Shown here piece by piece: positions 47,038 to 56,714 of a DNA stretch of 64,000 nt. A model generated the notes under the pieces. That model was not told the DNA's origin and did no database searches. It saw only the letters and a list, made by a program, of their open reading frames with translations. The position numbers were made by a program, and so were the translations under genes. The stretch is from Bacteroidota bacterium (lineage in GTDB: Bacteria > Bacteroidota > Bacteroidia > AKYH767-A > OLB10): positions 94,572 to 158,571 of the forward strand of contig JADKIC010000005.1 of NCBI GenBank assembly GCA_016721435.1, read 5' to 3'. The stretch's first letter is position 1; each line of letters begins with the position of its first letter.

Positions 47038-47075
47038 AAAATCTCATTCACTCCTTCGCGGGCGGATGAGATTTT
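47038..47075 (+). terminator. Rho-independent terminator
   Basis: Perfect 10-bp stem AAAATCTCAT / ATGAGATTTT with an 18-base loop, then CTTTTTT, after the BNR gene. Confidence 0.8.
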
Positions 47076-47188
47076 CTTTTTTATACCGAGGGGCTTTTGA
47101 ACCGGGTTGAAGGAAATTTAAAGGTGAAGGGAGTAACATCCTGTCAGGAAGAATGAAACTTTGATTTTCCAAAAGCGAAGCTTGTTTA

Positions 47189-47196
47189 TATCTTTG
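47189..47196 (+). promoter_or_regulatory. Possible -7 box
   Basis: TATCTTTG, 21 bp before the ATG at 47217; TTG upstream is at 25 bp, too far for a full match. Confidence 0.35.
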
Positions 47197-47216
47197 TTTC
47201 AGAAATCAGACAAAGA

Positions 47217-48260
47217 ATGACTCCTTACCGAAAAACCCTTCTCTTAATATGTTCCCTCTTAATCGGCTCTCCATCTTTCGCCCAGAACAAGGATGGGAGT
47301 CTGGTAAAATGGATGAGTTTGCAGGAAGCCGTGGAAGCGGTGAAGCAGCAACCGAAGCCCATTTTGCTCGATTTTTACACTGATTGGTGCGGCTGGTGCA
47401 AGCGCATGATGGCTACGACATATGCCGACCAGGGGCTATCTGCATACATCAATCAGAATTACTATCCTGTTAAATTTGATGCGGAGGGGAAGGACACCAT
47501 TACCTTTGAAGGGGAAACCTTTGTTCCTTCTTCACCCAAACCCAAGACTGCGCATCCCCTCGCCATAAAATTACTACAGGGAAAACTGATGTATCCCACC
47601 ACGCTTTTTCTGAACGGATATGATCGTACAAAAGATGAGTTCCAGATCAAATTGCTCGCCCCCGGATTTTTGGATAAGGAAAAGATAGAGCCCATCTTGG
47701 TTTACACATTGGAAAATGTATACCGTAATGCCAACATGGATGATTTTACAAAAGCATTTAACACGGCCTTCTATGACAGCACCATCAACGATAAAATTTC
47801 AAAGATAAAATGGCTGCAACCAGAGGCGGCCTTTGATGGTAACTTTAAAGATACGAAGAAGTCATTGGTATTTCTGCATACCGGTTGGTGCAATTCCTGC
47901 AGAGTGATGGAGCGGGCCGTATTCACAGATACTGTACTTACTAAAACATTAGAAAAATTCACGCTGATTGATTTCAATCCTGAAAATACCAAACCCCTTT
48001 ACTGGAACAACAAGCTCTATCAAAAACTTCCGGAAGATGAATTCCCTTTTCACCCTCTCACTCTCGAATTTACGAAGAACAACTTTATCCTCCCTACTGT
48101 CACCTTGTTAGACGAGCAAGGCGTTTTAATTGATGCTATACCTTTCTTTGTTACCGCTACTGTTTTAGCAGATATCCTCACCTTTTACGGAGACGATATT
48201 TATAAAAAGAAAAGCTGGGCTGATTTCCAGAAAGAGAAAACAGAAGCGAAGGGAAAGTGA
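47217..48260 (+). CDS. Secreted double-thioredoxin-domain protein
   Basis: 347 residues: signal peptide to SFAQ (about 23); first thioredoxin domain with C58-GW-C61 in YTDWCGWCKRMM and cis-Pro127 in MYPTT; second with C225-NS-C228 in HTGWCNSCRVMERAVF. The first resembles DsbD-gamma/SoxW-type DUF255-like redoxins. A tandem of two different CxxC domains suggests disulfide shuttling in the periplasm. No partner gene adjoins. Confidence 0.85.
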   Translation: MTPYRKTLLLICSLLIGSPSFAQNKDGSLVKWMSLQEAVEAVKQQPKPILLDFYTDWCGWCKRMMATTYADQGLSAYINQNYYPVKFDAEGKDTITFEGETFVPSSPKPKTAHPLAIKLLQGKLMYPTTLFLNGYDRTKDEFQIKLLAPGFLDKEKIEPILVYTLENVYRNANMDDFTKAFNTAFYDSTINDKISKIKWLQPEAAFDGNFKDTKKSLVFLHTGWCNSCRVMERAVFTDTVLTKTLEKFTLIDFNPENTKPLYWNNKLYQKLPEDEFPFHPLTLEFTKNNFILPTVTLLDEQGVLIDAIPFFVTATVLADILTFYGDDIYKKKSWADFQKEKTEAKGK

Positions 48261-48394
48261 TATTCTCCATTGTCTTTACGAGGAAATAGATCTCGCAGGT
48301 TTTCTGTTTTTACATTTCCTCCGGGAGGCCACCCCTGACTTATCCGGTCGGGCGAGGATACAAACGCTTTTATGTTTGCTATCCAATAAAAACA

Positions 48395-48402
48395 TATATT
48401 TG
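48395..48402 (+). promoter_or_regulatory. Possible -7 box
   Basis: TATATTTG, 20 bp before the ATG at 48422; a second box-like TATGTTTG lies at 48371-48378. Confidence 0.3.
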
Positions 48403-48421
48403 ATACAAATATTACTTCCAT

Positions 48422-49851
48422 ATGAAATACCTGTACTACACTCTCGCGATTATCATTCTCTCGTTATTTTCGAAACCGGCCTTCACTCAAACCGGCATTG
48501 ACAAGCCTGTTTACCGGATTGATACCTACCGCGACACCACCTTTTTGGGCAGCTTCCATATTGAACTCTTCCCGCTGATTGCGCCACTGCATGTAGCGAA
48601 TTTTGATAGTCTGGCGGGTGTTAATTTTTTCGACAGTACTGCCTTTCATCGTGTAGTTCCCGGTTTCGTTATTCAGGGAGGTGACCCCAACTCCATTAGT
48701 GGGCCTATCAGCACCTGGGGACAAGGCCAACCGTGGCAACCTACTGTTCCTGCCGAATTCAACGCGGTACGTCATCTGCGCGGAATCCTCGAGCTGCGCG
48801 CGACACGGACCCCAATAGCGCCACCTCGCAATTCTATATTTGTGTGGCCTCTTCTACCTTCTTAGATGGCAATTATACCGTGTACGGAAAAGTGACCAAT
48901 GGCATGTCAGTGGTGGATACCATTGTACTTTCGCCGAGGGATGTGAATGATGTGCCGCTGCAAAAAATTTCCATGTTCATCACTTCTACAGGGGTGAATG
49001 ATACCATACCGGACCCGGTTAACTTAACAGCGCCTGCCGACAATTCAGTGAACATCTCCAACACGCAATCTTTTAGCTGGACCACCGTGGCCGATGCTGT
49101 TCTCTACACCGCTGAATTTGCTACGGATTCACTCTTCACGAACATTGTATTATCCAGAACATCCGGCACCAATTCCAGTACAGCGAGTGCATTACCCGGT
49201 TCTTCCACGTATTACTGGAGAGTAAAATCAAATAATGGAGGACATGAAAGTGTCTACTCCCCATACTGGAAATTTACTACTGTTGCCGGAGCTGCTACTT
49301 TAACTTCGCCTCCTGATTCTTCTGTTAATGTATTTATCAATCCCGTCTTTGAATGGCAGGCGGTTCCCGGTGCCGACAATTATCAACTGCAGGTAGCCAC
49401 CGCTTCTACCTTTATTCTTCCTAGTCTCGTCTATAACCAGAGTGGGTTAACGAATACTTCGCAGCAAATTCCGGCATTAAATGCCAACACCCGTTACTAC
49501 TGGAGAGTCAGAAGCTATACCGGGTCTATCGCCGGATATTATTCTACGAAATTCACTTTTCTTACAGGCGCCTCAACGGGGATTCAGCATTTCGAATTAA
49601 GCGATATGATTACTGCCATCTATCCAAATCCGGCCACTGATTTTGTTTATGCAGATGTTAAACCTTCTGTCAGGGAAGATTTTCAAATAGCAATTCGGGA
49701 TATAAATGGAAAAGTAGTTTATACCGAAAATAAATCCTGGTCAGCAGTTATTCGTATTGCCATAGACGTTAGTGATTTTCAAAAAGGATTCTACGTATTA
49801 GAACTTAAAAATGGCAATAAAATATCTGCTGCCAAATTTGTTGTAGAGTAG
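48422..49851 (+). CDS. Cyclophilin-type peptidyl-prolyl isomerase fused to Fn3-like repeats and T9SS domain, one frameshift
   Basis: Signal peptide to FTQTG (about 23), then a cyclophilin domain with FHIELFPLIAPLHVANF, FFDSTAFHRVVPGFVIQGGD and, after the slip, SATSQFYICVASSTFLDGNYTVYGKV. The slip is near 48792 (one base lost; restored LRGILGAARDTDPNSATSQF). Two Fn3-like domains follow (LTAPADNSVNISNTQSFSW; LTSPPDSSVNVFINPVFEW), each with YYWRVKS/YYWRVRS, then a T9SS domain (AIYPNPATDFVYADV to AAKFVVE). Corrected length is about 476. An isomerase carried to the cell surface by T9SS is uncommon. It may fold exported proteins outside the cell. Confidence 0.88.
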
Positions 49852-50012
49852 ATGAATCCTTCGATGGATTATCGGTAATTGATAAACGTTATACAATTCC
49901 AGCGGCTTTAGATTTTTCGTTTCAGTTCATTGCGGGTAAGAAACAACGTATAAATCTTATTAACCAGCTAATTTTCAATTATATAATAATAATAACTTTT
50001 GCCGCATCTACT

Positions 50013-50042
50013 TTGTTGTATATACAATTTTCACTACCTTTG
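50013..50042 (+). promoter_or_regulatory. Bacteroidota promoter before 50139
   Basis: TTG at 50013-50015 and TACCTTTG at 50035-50042, 19 bp apart; leader of about 90 bases. The rest of 49852-50138 shows no gene. Confidence 0.5.
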
Positions 50043-50138
50043 GTGTGGAAGGATTCAAAACTCCGAACACAGCGGAGTCTGAATGAATTGTCTTAGTTTA
50101 AATAAAATTGCTATTTCTAAATAGCGACCCGGAATTTT

Positions 50139-50465
50139 ATGTTAGTAAAAAATAGTGATAATCAGAGTTTCATTCACGCTAATGATGCTCAATGGGAGAA
50201 GTTTGTTGGATTAAAAAACTTCTTCAGTGAATTTCAATTGCCTGCAGGTTACGAAGCGGTGTATGCCTACATTGAAACTGCAGAAGATAATACCACGCTC
50301 GTTGAACTACGTGTTGTCACGGGCTTTCCACAAGAGTTGGTAAATGGTGCTTACAAGTGTATTCTCTCTCATTTAGGTGAAGGGCATTCCTACGTTGACC
50401 TCATTAAAATACCGGGAGATGTTGGGTCCACGACTGATGTAGGTTTCTATAGTAATCAGAATTAA
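50139..50465 (+). CDS. Small unknown cytosolic protein
   Basis: 108 residues, no signal or membrane segment. Mixed alpha/beta composition, acidic, ending in GSTTDVGFYSNQN. Good start region: preceded by a full promoter match and A-rich sequence. No family recognised. It stands before the flavin reductase with about 55 bp between. Confidence 0.6.
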   Translation: MLVKNSDNQSFIHANDAQWEKFVGLKNFFSEFQLPAGYEAVYAYIETAEDNTTLVELRVVTGFPQELVNGAYKCILSHLGEGHSYVDLIKIPGDVGSTTDVGFYSNQN

Positions 50466-50521
50466 ATCTGCTTCCTGAAACGATTCGGTATCTAATTCTT
50501 CCATTAGCCTTCACGCCTGTT

Positions 50522-51041
50522 ATGACTATCATGGACCTCCATAATTTTTCTCGATTTCACCGTGCTAACCTGATCAACTCCATCAGTGGTTTCAAGCCGG
50601 TGAGTTTAATTGCAACCATTGATAAAAACGGAAATACCAACCTCGCCATTTTCAGTAATATCATTCATTTGGGAGCAGATCCTGCACTAGTCGGTTTTAT
50701 AAATCGACCAAGAGAGGCCGCTCCTCATACATTGGCAAATATTGAAGCTACGGGCAGTTATACCATCAATCATATTCATGAAGAAATCATAGAAAAAGCA
50801 CATCAAACCAGTGCGAAATATGGGCAGGAAATCAGTGAATTTGAAGCCGCAGGTCTCACTCCCCAATTCTTACCTGAAATTACCGCGCCCTTTGTCCATT
50901 CAACATCTCCTCTTCCCTCCCGAAATCCTAGCTGAAGATGGCTTCCTCGACCTTACCCAAGCCGGCAGTATTTGCTCACTCGGCATAGATGCCTACTACA
51001 AAACATCCTTCCTCAAAAGACTCCCTTACGCCAAACCTTAA
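50522..51041 (+). CDS. Flavin-reductase-like FMN-binding protein with internal deletion
   Basis: The N-terminal 130 residues carry the flavoredoxin/FMN split-barrel pattern (FHRANLINSISGFKPVSLIA, GNTNLAIFSNIIHLGADPAL, RPREAAPHTLANIEATGSY). At about 50900 the frame changes after ITAPFV. The other frame picks up the family's C-terminus (QHLLFPPEILAEDGFLDLTQ to KRLPYAKP), but roughly 40 family residues between are missing. As read, the protein stops early at 50935. Either a real deletion of about 100 bp plus frame change or an assembly collapse. Confidence 0.78.
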
Positions 51042-51299
51042 TTTACAATAGGACGCATATTTTTTACGAATCCTATTGTATTAAATTCTCCAAAAGAAAT
51101 TTCAATTTATATCAACGGCTCCTTTCAATTAAACATATAATCAAAATATCATACACATAATCTGCTTACGTCTTGATTTAATCCACCCAATAGTTCATTC
51201 TACCTCCTACTCTTTCATAATTCCCAAGTTCTTTCTCATTTGTATTTTCGTTTTTCGCTGACTCAAAATTCGCCCCTTTTCGTATATTCTCATTTCGCC

Positions 51300-51375
51300 C
51301 CTTTTCGTACTTTCGTATTTCGTACTTTCGTACCTGCCTGCCGGCAGGCAGGTTTCGTATTTCGTACTTCCTTAA
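51300..51375. repeat. 20-bp perfect palindrome inside TTTCGTA-type short repeats
   Basis: CCTGCCTGCCGGCAGGCAGG at 51333-51352 is its own reverse complement. It is flanked on both sides by TTTCGTAC/TTTCGTAT words (at least seven). The 51042-51386 gap contains no gene. Such palindromes are common dispersed repeats in this phylum, from memory. Confidence 0.75.
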
Positions 51376-51386
51376 ATTCGTAACCT

Positions 51387-51815
51387 ATGAAGATTAATAT
51401 AGCCTCCGACCACGCCGGCTTCGAAATGAAAGAAATAGTGAAAACCTACCTTTCCACTCTTGGCCACAGCTTCCACGACTATGGAACGTACAATGCTGAA
51501 AGTACAGATTATCCCGACTACGCGCATGCAGTGGCATCGGCAGTAGAAGCAGAAGAAAATGGCAAGGGGATTTTACTCTGTGGTAGTGCGAATGGCGTTT
51601 GTATGACGGCCAATAAGCATGCAGGAATTCGTGCTGCACTTTGCTGGACACCTGAAATTGCAACACTGGCCCGTCAGCATAATGATGCCAATATCCTCTG
51701 TATTCCCGCACGATTTGTTTCTGAAGATATCGCAAAGGAAATGGTGACTACTTTTTTAAATACCGCATTTGAAGGCGGCAGGCATAAAAAACGCGTGGAT
51801 AAGATTGCCTGCTAA
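51387..51815 (+). CDS. rpiB: Ribose-5-phosphate isomerase B
   Basis: 142 residues. Interconverts ribose 5-phosphate and ribulose 5-phosphate in the pentose phosphate pathway. Signature pieces: ASDHAGFEMKE, the SADYPDYA-like STDYPDYAHAVA, the anion-hole region GILLCGSANGVCMTANKHAGIRAAL with its catalytic Cys, and ARQHNDANILCIPARF. Cytosolic, intact, stands alone. Confidence 0.95.
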   Translation: MKINIASDHAGFEMKEIVKTYLSTLGHSFHDYGTYNAESTDYPDYAHAVASAVEAEENGKGILLCGSANGVCMTANKHAGIRAALCWTPEIATLARQHNDANILCIPARFVSEDIAKEMVTTFLNTAFEGGRHKKRVDKIAC

Positions 51816-52050
51816 TTTTGATTGCATGCTTTTATAAAAAATACCGGGCCTTTTAGTTCATATCCTTCTTGCATACTTGTGCAGTTGGAATAAATATTGG
51901 AAAAACAGGGCTACTATTGCCTTTATATAATCCGTTCAGATGGTATTTTCACCCGATCTGATATTTATCACCCCCATTCAGCTTTGAATCATTGACAGGA
52001 ATATGTTTCAACAAGTATCTTGCGGGAAATTATTAACCAATAACCGTCAA

Positions 52051-53807
52051 ATGAAACTATTCTTAAGTCTCCTGATCCTGATGAGTCCATTGTTTGCACA
52101 ATCACAAGCTGCAGTGGATTGGAATGAACCTACCAGAGGGGTAAGTATTGCCCTCGACAAATACAACAATGTATTCACCGTTGACTGGGATTATAATCCT
52201 GCCGGCGACATTACATTAACAAAACGTGATGCCAATGGGAATTTTAAGTGGGATGCCAAATTTGACAACCTCGACAATACCCGACACGAAGTAGCGACAT
52301 GGGTGGCCGTAGATCCACAGGGAAATATTATTGTTACCGGGACATCCCGCTCCGGTTTTTCCAATCCCGTGAATGCTGCCAGTATTGTAATGAAATTTAA
52401 TACCGCAGGAACTTTACTCTGGAGAAATGTATATGAAAATAGTTTTGATGGATCGTACACTAAGAAATGTTTGATTGATGGTTCAGGCAATATTTATGTC
52501 CTGGGTATTGGAATTGGGGCTGCAGGCCAGCGAACCAAAGTCAAGAAATTCTCTCCCACCGGTAGTACGCTTTGGACATATCTGGATTCAGCCGGTATTG
52601 GTGCTCCCTAAATTTTAAATTTACCCCTGATAACAATATCCTGATTATTTGCCGTGGAATCACAGGAAACATCAATGGCTATTCAAAGATTTCAAAATCC
52701 GGAAATCATAAATGGAGTTTGGCAGGTGTAAACAGTCTTACTGTTGGTGATGCCGCAGGAGATGCTTTTGGAAATACCTATGTGGTTTCAGCGAGTACTA
52801 CCGTTGCAAATTCAACTGCATTGCGAAAACTAAATCCTGCCGGTGGACAAATTTGGTTATCCAACTATCCGCTTACTGCTTTCCGTGTTGAAGTGGGTAG
52901 TGACAATTCTCCTGTAGCCTGTGGTTTTCCGAATACAGGGAGTGGTGGATCTTCCTTTCTCAAAACGGATAGCAGCGGTGCAATACTCTGGGCAAATCCA
53001 AATGCCGACAGCACCTATAATTTTCTCCTCCATGCTCAGATGATGATGGATAGTTACAATAACGCTTACCTTGCAGCCGGTGTATTGACAGGCATGGCCG
53101 TTTGTAAAGTCAATAGTAACGGGAGTTCAGCATGGAGCATCGTCACCGCCGGCAGCAACTCCTCCGCTTTTGCATTGGGCAGTGATTACAATGTTTATGT
53201 TGTAGGAGGCGCTACTGCCAGAATCAATCAACCTGCACCTTGTGTGAGTCCGGGCGGAAACAGTACCATCAATATCACTTCCACGAATGCAGTGCTCCAA
53301 TGGAACTTTGTACCCGGAGCAGATCAATATGAAGTATGGTATAAAAAAACCACCGCCATCAACTGGAGAAAGCGTTTCGTGAATTCCACCAACAAAAAAG
53401 TTACTATCAATAATCTGACGTGCAATACGGCTTATATCTGGCAGGTGCGCACGGTTTGTGACACGACAGGAGTGGATGTAACTTCTCCCTTCTCCGCACT
53501 TACCACTTTCGTTACCGGCGCCTGTACACCCCGCTTCAGTGAGAACGAAACAAGAAATGAAAATAATTTTGATGTCTACCCCAACCCGGCAAATAAGGAA
53601 GTTTATCTCACCTTTGAAGAAAAAGGCGAATACAACATCAGCATCTTTGATCTCTCCGGCAAACTCATGAAAGCTTTTACATTAAACGCAACAGATCCCG
53701 AAACACCCAATCAAATCAACATTTCCATGCTTGCACCGGCCATCTATATTCTCAAAGTGAATGATGGCAGCACTACTACTTCCAGAAAGCTCGTCGTCAT
53801 CGATTAG
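52051..53807 (+). CDS. T9SS cargo: SBBP-type beta-propeller with Fn3 domain, one frameshift
   Basis: Starts at the ATG at 52051, giving signal peptide MKLFLSLLILMSPLFAQSQ; 52003 would place 16 extra residues before it. The body has repeats of the SBBP/propeller style (VAVDPQGNIIVTGTSRSG; CLIDGSGNIYVLGIG; GDAFGNTYVVSAST; MDSYNNAYLAAGV). After about 53235 follow an Fn3 domain (TSTNAVLQWNFVPGADQYEV ... AYIWQVRTVC) and a T9SS domain (VYPNPANKEVYLTF to RKLVVID). The frame slips near 52608 (CCCTAAA, one base lost). Corrected length is about 585. A terminator follows. Confidence 0.85.
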
Positions 53808-53839
53808 CTCTCGGATTCAAATACACAGTAAATACCGCT

Positions 53840-53880
53840 CACCACCCCTTGCAAACACCATTGCTAGGGGTGGTGCTTTT
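53840..53880 (+). terminator. Rho-independent terminator
   Basis: 10-bp stem CACCACCCCT / AGGGGTGGTG with a 16-base loop and CTTTTTC. Confidence 0.85.
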
Positions 53881-53919
53881 TCAAGCCCGAATGAATGTAC
53901 GAAATCCAGAGCCTCTATT

Positions 53920-54600
53920 GGCAGACAGACTCTTCTTGGTATCTGGTCAACGGATTGCTCCGGCAACGATATTTAAAAACATGCAATAAAAGATGAATAA
54001 AAATATTTTGTTACTCCTGACTTGTGCCTGCAATCACGAGTGAAATTATAAGTTAACAGAATTCATCCGTTTAAGTTAATGATTTGTTCCTTTAACCGCA
54101 CTAAGAGTAGGTATAAAGGAAATTAGAGTGATTATTAATGATCCAGAGTCGTGCAGTCTTGGTTCTGCGAAATCAGGACATCAAAATACCATTTTCATTT
54201 TAGTTCTTGCCACAGGAATGAACAACCGTATGCAATGTTACCAAAGACAAATTAAAGAATTAAGTTGAGCGATAATATCCCATCTAAAATAGCTGACTAT
54301 TATAGAATTTTACTAGTAAATGCAAGTCTGTTGCGTTCAACTGAAACAAGTTTCTTGTCCTCTTATTTTCCATTAAAGCGCAAGCCCCTTTGGACTTCGG
54401 AGCTTGGGCGAAGTAGTCTCTGTGCAGCTCTGTGTAAACTCCTATTCCTCCGTGGTTAAAAGCCATAATCAATATGTCCCTGGCAATCTAAATCCATTAG
54501 TAAAACGAAATTGAAAACTCCGTAGGTAAAGGTACAAGTCAAGACTCTTCTTCGTACCAGGTCATCGGATTACTCCGCCATCACTATTTTAAAAAACTCT
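53920..54600. repeat. Gene-free stretch with a pair of diverged repeats and CTCTGTG-type repeat
   Basis: No gene is supported in 53881-54668. Two related segments bracket it: about 53923-53976 and 54538-54597, sharing AGACTCTTCTT-GTA-C-GGTCA-CGGATT-CTCCG. At about 54415-54463 lies CTCTGTGCAGCTCTGTGTAA followed by CTCCGTGGTTAAA, a degenerate intergenic repeat of a kind familiar in Bacteroidota genomes (recollection). Confidence 0.6.
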
Positions 54601-54668
54601 TGAAAAACAAGGTATATTTATTTTAATTTTATTATTTTCATCACTTCTTAGACCTGTCTGCAAGAAAA

Positions 54669-55037
54669 ATGAAACTTGTTCTCCTACTCCTGCTGATCTT
54701 ATCCGCCTGCACCACCACCAAGGAACCGGTCACTACCGGCTATTACTATGTAGTGAACAAAGGAGATCAATTCCTTCGCCTGGAAGCTTCCTATATTGGT
54801 AACCCCATTTTATTAGAAGAGGACACCATTCCACCCCTTGACACCACCTTTATTTTTACGGCGATTGAAGGTTCGGGAGGACACGTATTGCCCAGCAATT
54901 TCTTTTCTACTTTTCAAGTCGCCCTGGTACAGCCCGGCAATGATTCATTACTCTATTCAGGAGTAAATAATTATGATTGGAAGAATGCGGCGTTCCGGGA
55001 GGGTGGTCGAAATCTGGTACTGTTTATTGAATACTAA
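54669..55037 (+). CDS. Small lipoprotein, unknown
   Basis: 122 residues. Lipoprotein signal MKLVLLLLLILSAC with lipobox LSAC (Cys14), then a beta-rich domain (TTGYYYVVNKGDQFLRLEA, FIFTAIEGSGGHVLP, FFSTFQVALVQPG) that looks like a small sandwich. No family recognised. Followed by the GNAT gene after 20 bp. Confidence 0.72.
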   Translation: MKLVLLLLLILSACTTTKEPVTTGYYYVVNKGDQFLRLEASYIGNPILLEEDTIPPLDTTFIFTAIEGSGGHVLPSNFFSTFQVALVQPGNDSLLYSGVNNYDWKNAAFREGGRNLVLFIEY

Positions 55038-55057
55038 ATGCGGTGAGCCTTTCTGAG

Positions 55058-55585
55058 ATGAACATCCTCTTATATACCAGTCGACTCTTGCTTCGCGAAT
55101 TGAACGAAAATGATGCGCCATTTATATTGGAGCTATTAAATACCGAAGGATGGCTGCGTTACATTGGAGACCGGCATATTCACACAATAGCGGATGCGGT
55201 AAAATACATTCACAACGGACCCGTAAGCAGTTATCAAAAATATGGGTATGGACTGTATCTCGTTGCCTTGAAAGAAACCCAAACACCGGTGGGCATTTGC
55301 GGATTAATTCGCAGAGATCAATGGGAAGACACGGATATCGGATTTGCTTTTCTTCCGCAGTACACCGGTAAAGGGTATGCACTTGAAGCCGCTATTGCTG
55401 TTCTTTCCGATGGGAAGGAAAGACATCATTTAACAAGAATCATTGCGATCACCATGGAAGAAAATAAACCTTCTATACGGTTACTGGAAAAACTGGGCCT
55501 ATCCTATGAAAAGCGTATCATCTATGAAAATACCGGAGAAAATTACTGCAATACGCCATTCAATTTCAACCCCGGAGCGAAGTAA
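55058..55585 (+). CDS. GNAT-family N-acetyltransferase (RimJ/RimL-like)
   Basis: 175 residues from the ATG at 55058; a GTG five codons upstream is possible. Acetyl-CoA-dependent acetyltransferase of the RimJ/RimL group: N-terminal SRLLLRELNENDAPFILELL, core VGICGLIRRDQWEDTDIGFAFLPQYTGKGYALEA with the Q/R-x-x-G-x-G/A-type loop (QYTGKGYA) for CoA, and ENKPSIRLLEKLGLSYEKRI. Substrate not predictable. Confidence 0.92.
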   Translation: MNILLYTSRLLLRELNENDAPFILELLNTEGWLRYIGDRHIHTIADAVKYIHNGPVSSYQKYGYGLYLVALKETQTPVGICGLIRRDQWEDTDIGFAFLPQYTGKGYALEAAIAVLSDGKERHHLTRIIAITMEENKPSIRLLEKLGLSYEKRIIYENTGENYCNTPFNFNPGAK

Positions 55586-55659
55586 GCTAACTTCCCTTGG
55601 TTTCCATTGCTGTTTCAGCGGATTTTACTAATATTACCGCTGTAAAAATCTGCTGAATT

Positions 55660-56307
55660 ATGCCCTTCACCATTGCTATCTCCAAGACACGGACCCCCTT
55701 CGGTCAAAACATCTGGCTAAAACTATTTCTAGTAGTCTTTCTGATCATTTGGGCAAGCACCTTCGCCGGTACAACGGACATGAGCAACTGGATACTCGAG
55801 AATGTTCTTGTTTTTTTATTCCTACCCTTCCTAATGATCACCTACAAACGATACCAGTTCAGCGATGTCAGCTATCTGCTGTTTTGTATTTATCTCTGTT
55901 TACATGTGTACGGATCAAAATACACGTATGCTGAAAATCCTTTTGGCTACTGGTTACAGGAGGCCACTCATAGCTCACGTAACCATTACGACCGTATTGT
56001 ACATTTTAGTTTCGGATTTCTGTTGGCGTATCCCATGCGGGAGATGTTTTTACGCTGGTTGTCCTATCCGAAATGGGTGTCATGGGTATTGCCCATCGAG
56101 ATCACCTTATCCATCTCTGCCTTTTATGAATTGATAGAATGGGCCGTAGCCGATGTCTTTTTCAAAGCACAGGGAGATGCATACCTGGGAACACAGGGAG
56201 ATGTATGGGATGCCCAAAAAGATATCATGCTGGCCTTCTCGGGCGCCATACTTGCCACAACAATAGTGACCGTGGTGAAAAGAGTTTTTAATGTGTATGA
56301 GAAGTAA
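55660..56307 (+). CDS. DUF2238 (YjdF-type) inner-membrane protein
   Basis: 215 residues with six or so membrane helices. Family pattern: HVYGSKYTYAENPFGYWLQE, RNHYDRIVHFSFGFLLAYPM, FYELIEWAVADVF and LGTQGDVWDAQKDIMLA. Conserved Asp/His/Glu residues face the membrane; function unknown. Intact and alone. Confidence 0.9.
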   Translation: MPFTIAISKTRTPFGQNIWLKLFLVVFLIIWASTFAGTTDMSNWILENVLVFLFLPFLMITYKRYQFSDVSYLLFCIYLCLHVYGSKYTYAENPFGYWLQEATHSSRNHYDRIVHFSFGFLLAYPMREMFLRWLSYPKWVSWVLPIEITLSISAFYELIEWAVADVFFKAQGDAYLGTQGDVWDAQKDIMLAFSGAILATTIVTVVKRVFNVYEK

Positions 56308-56395
56308 TAACCACAAAAGGGAATTGATGAATTAATGATTTATTGAATTGATGAATGTCTTTTAATGAATATAGACTTTCTTGTTTAAAAAAATT

Positions 56396-56700
56396 CCTTC
56401 GTGCCCCTTCGTGTCCTGCGTGCCTCAGTGGTAAAATAGAAGGTTTATACCATTACAATTATTTCTATTCACCTGAAATTTTAATTAGTATTTTTCTAGA
56501 ATCTGATCTCGAAGCCTGAAGATTTTCAAAAGGAAAGTAACTTAAAAGGTTTCTCGCAGAGTCGCAGAGACGCAGAGACTTTTAAGAGAGGCGCAGTAAT
56601 TAATATTCTATCGCTTAATTTGATTTCCCCAATAAAAGCAAGTAGTCCAAAGCCGGTAGCTGGTAGCCGGAAGCCGGAAGCAAAATTGCCATTGACATCT
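56396..56700. repeat. Cluster of degenerate short intergenic repeats
   Basis: Three repeat words in the gene-free 56308-56714 gap: TTCGTGCCCCTTCGTGTCC near 56398 (rRNA-unrelated CTTCGTG type), CGCAGAGTCGCAGAGACGCA near 56555, and AGCCGGAAGCCGGAAGC near 56667 after AGCCGGTAGCTGGTAGCCGG. Each is internally repetitive. No gene seen. Confidence 0.65.
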
Positions 56701-56714
56701 AAATCTCTACTCAC

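Noticed and set aside
54265..54459. 64-codon ORF
   Set aside because: Lies over degenerate intergenic repeats; no family, no start context.
56598..56714. Short minus-strand ORF over the GCCGGAAG repeats
   Set aside because: Repetitive DNA with no coding signature.
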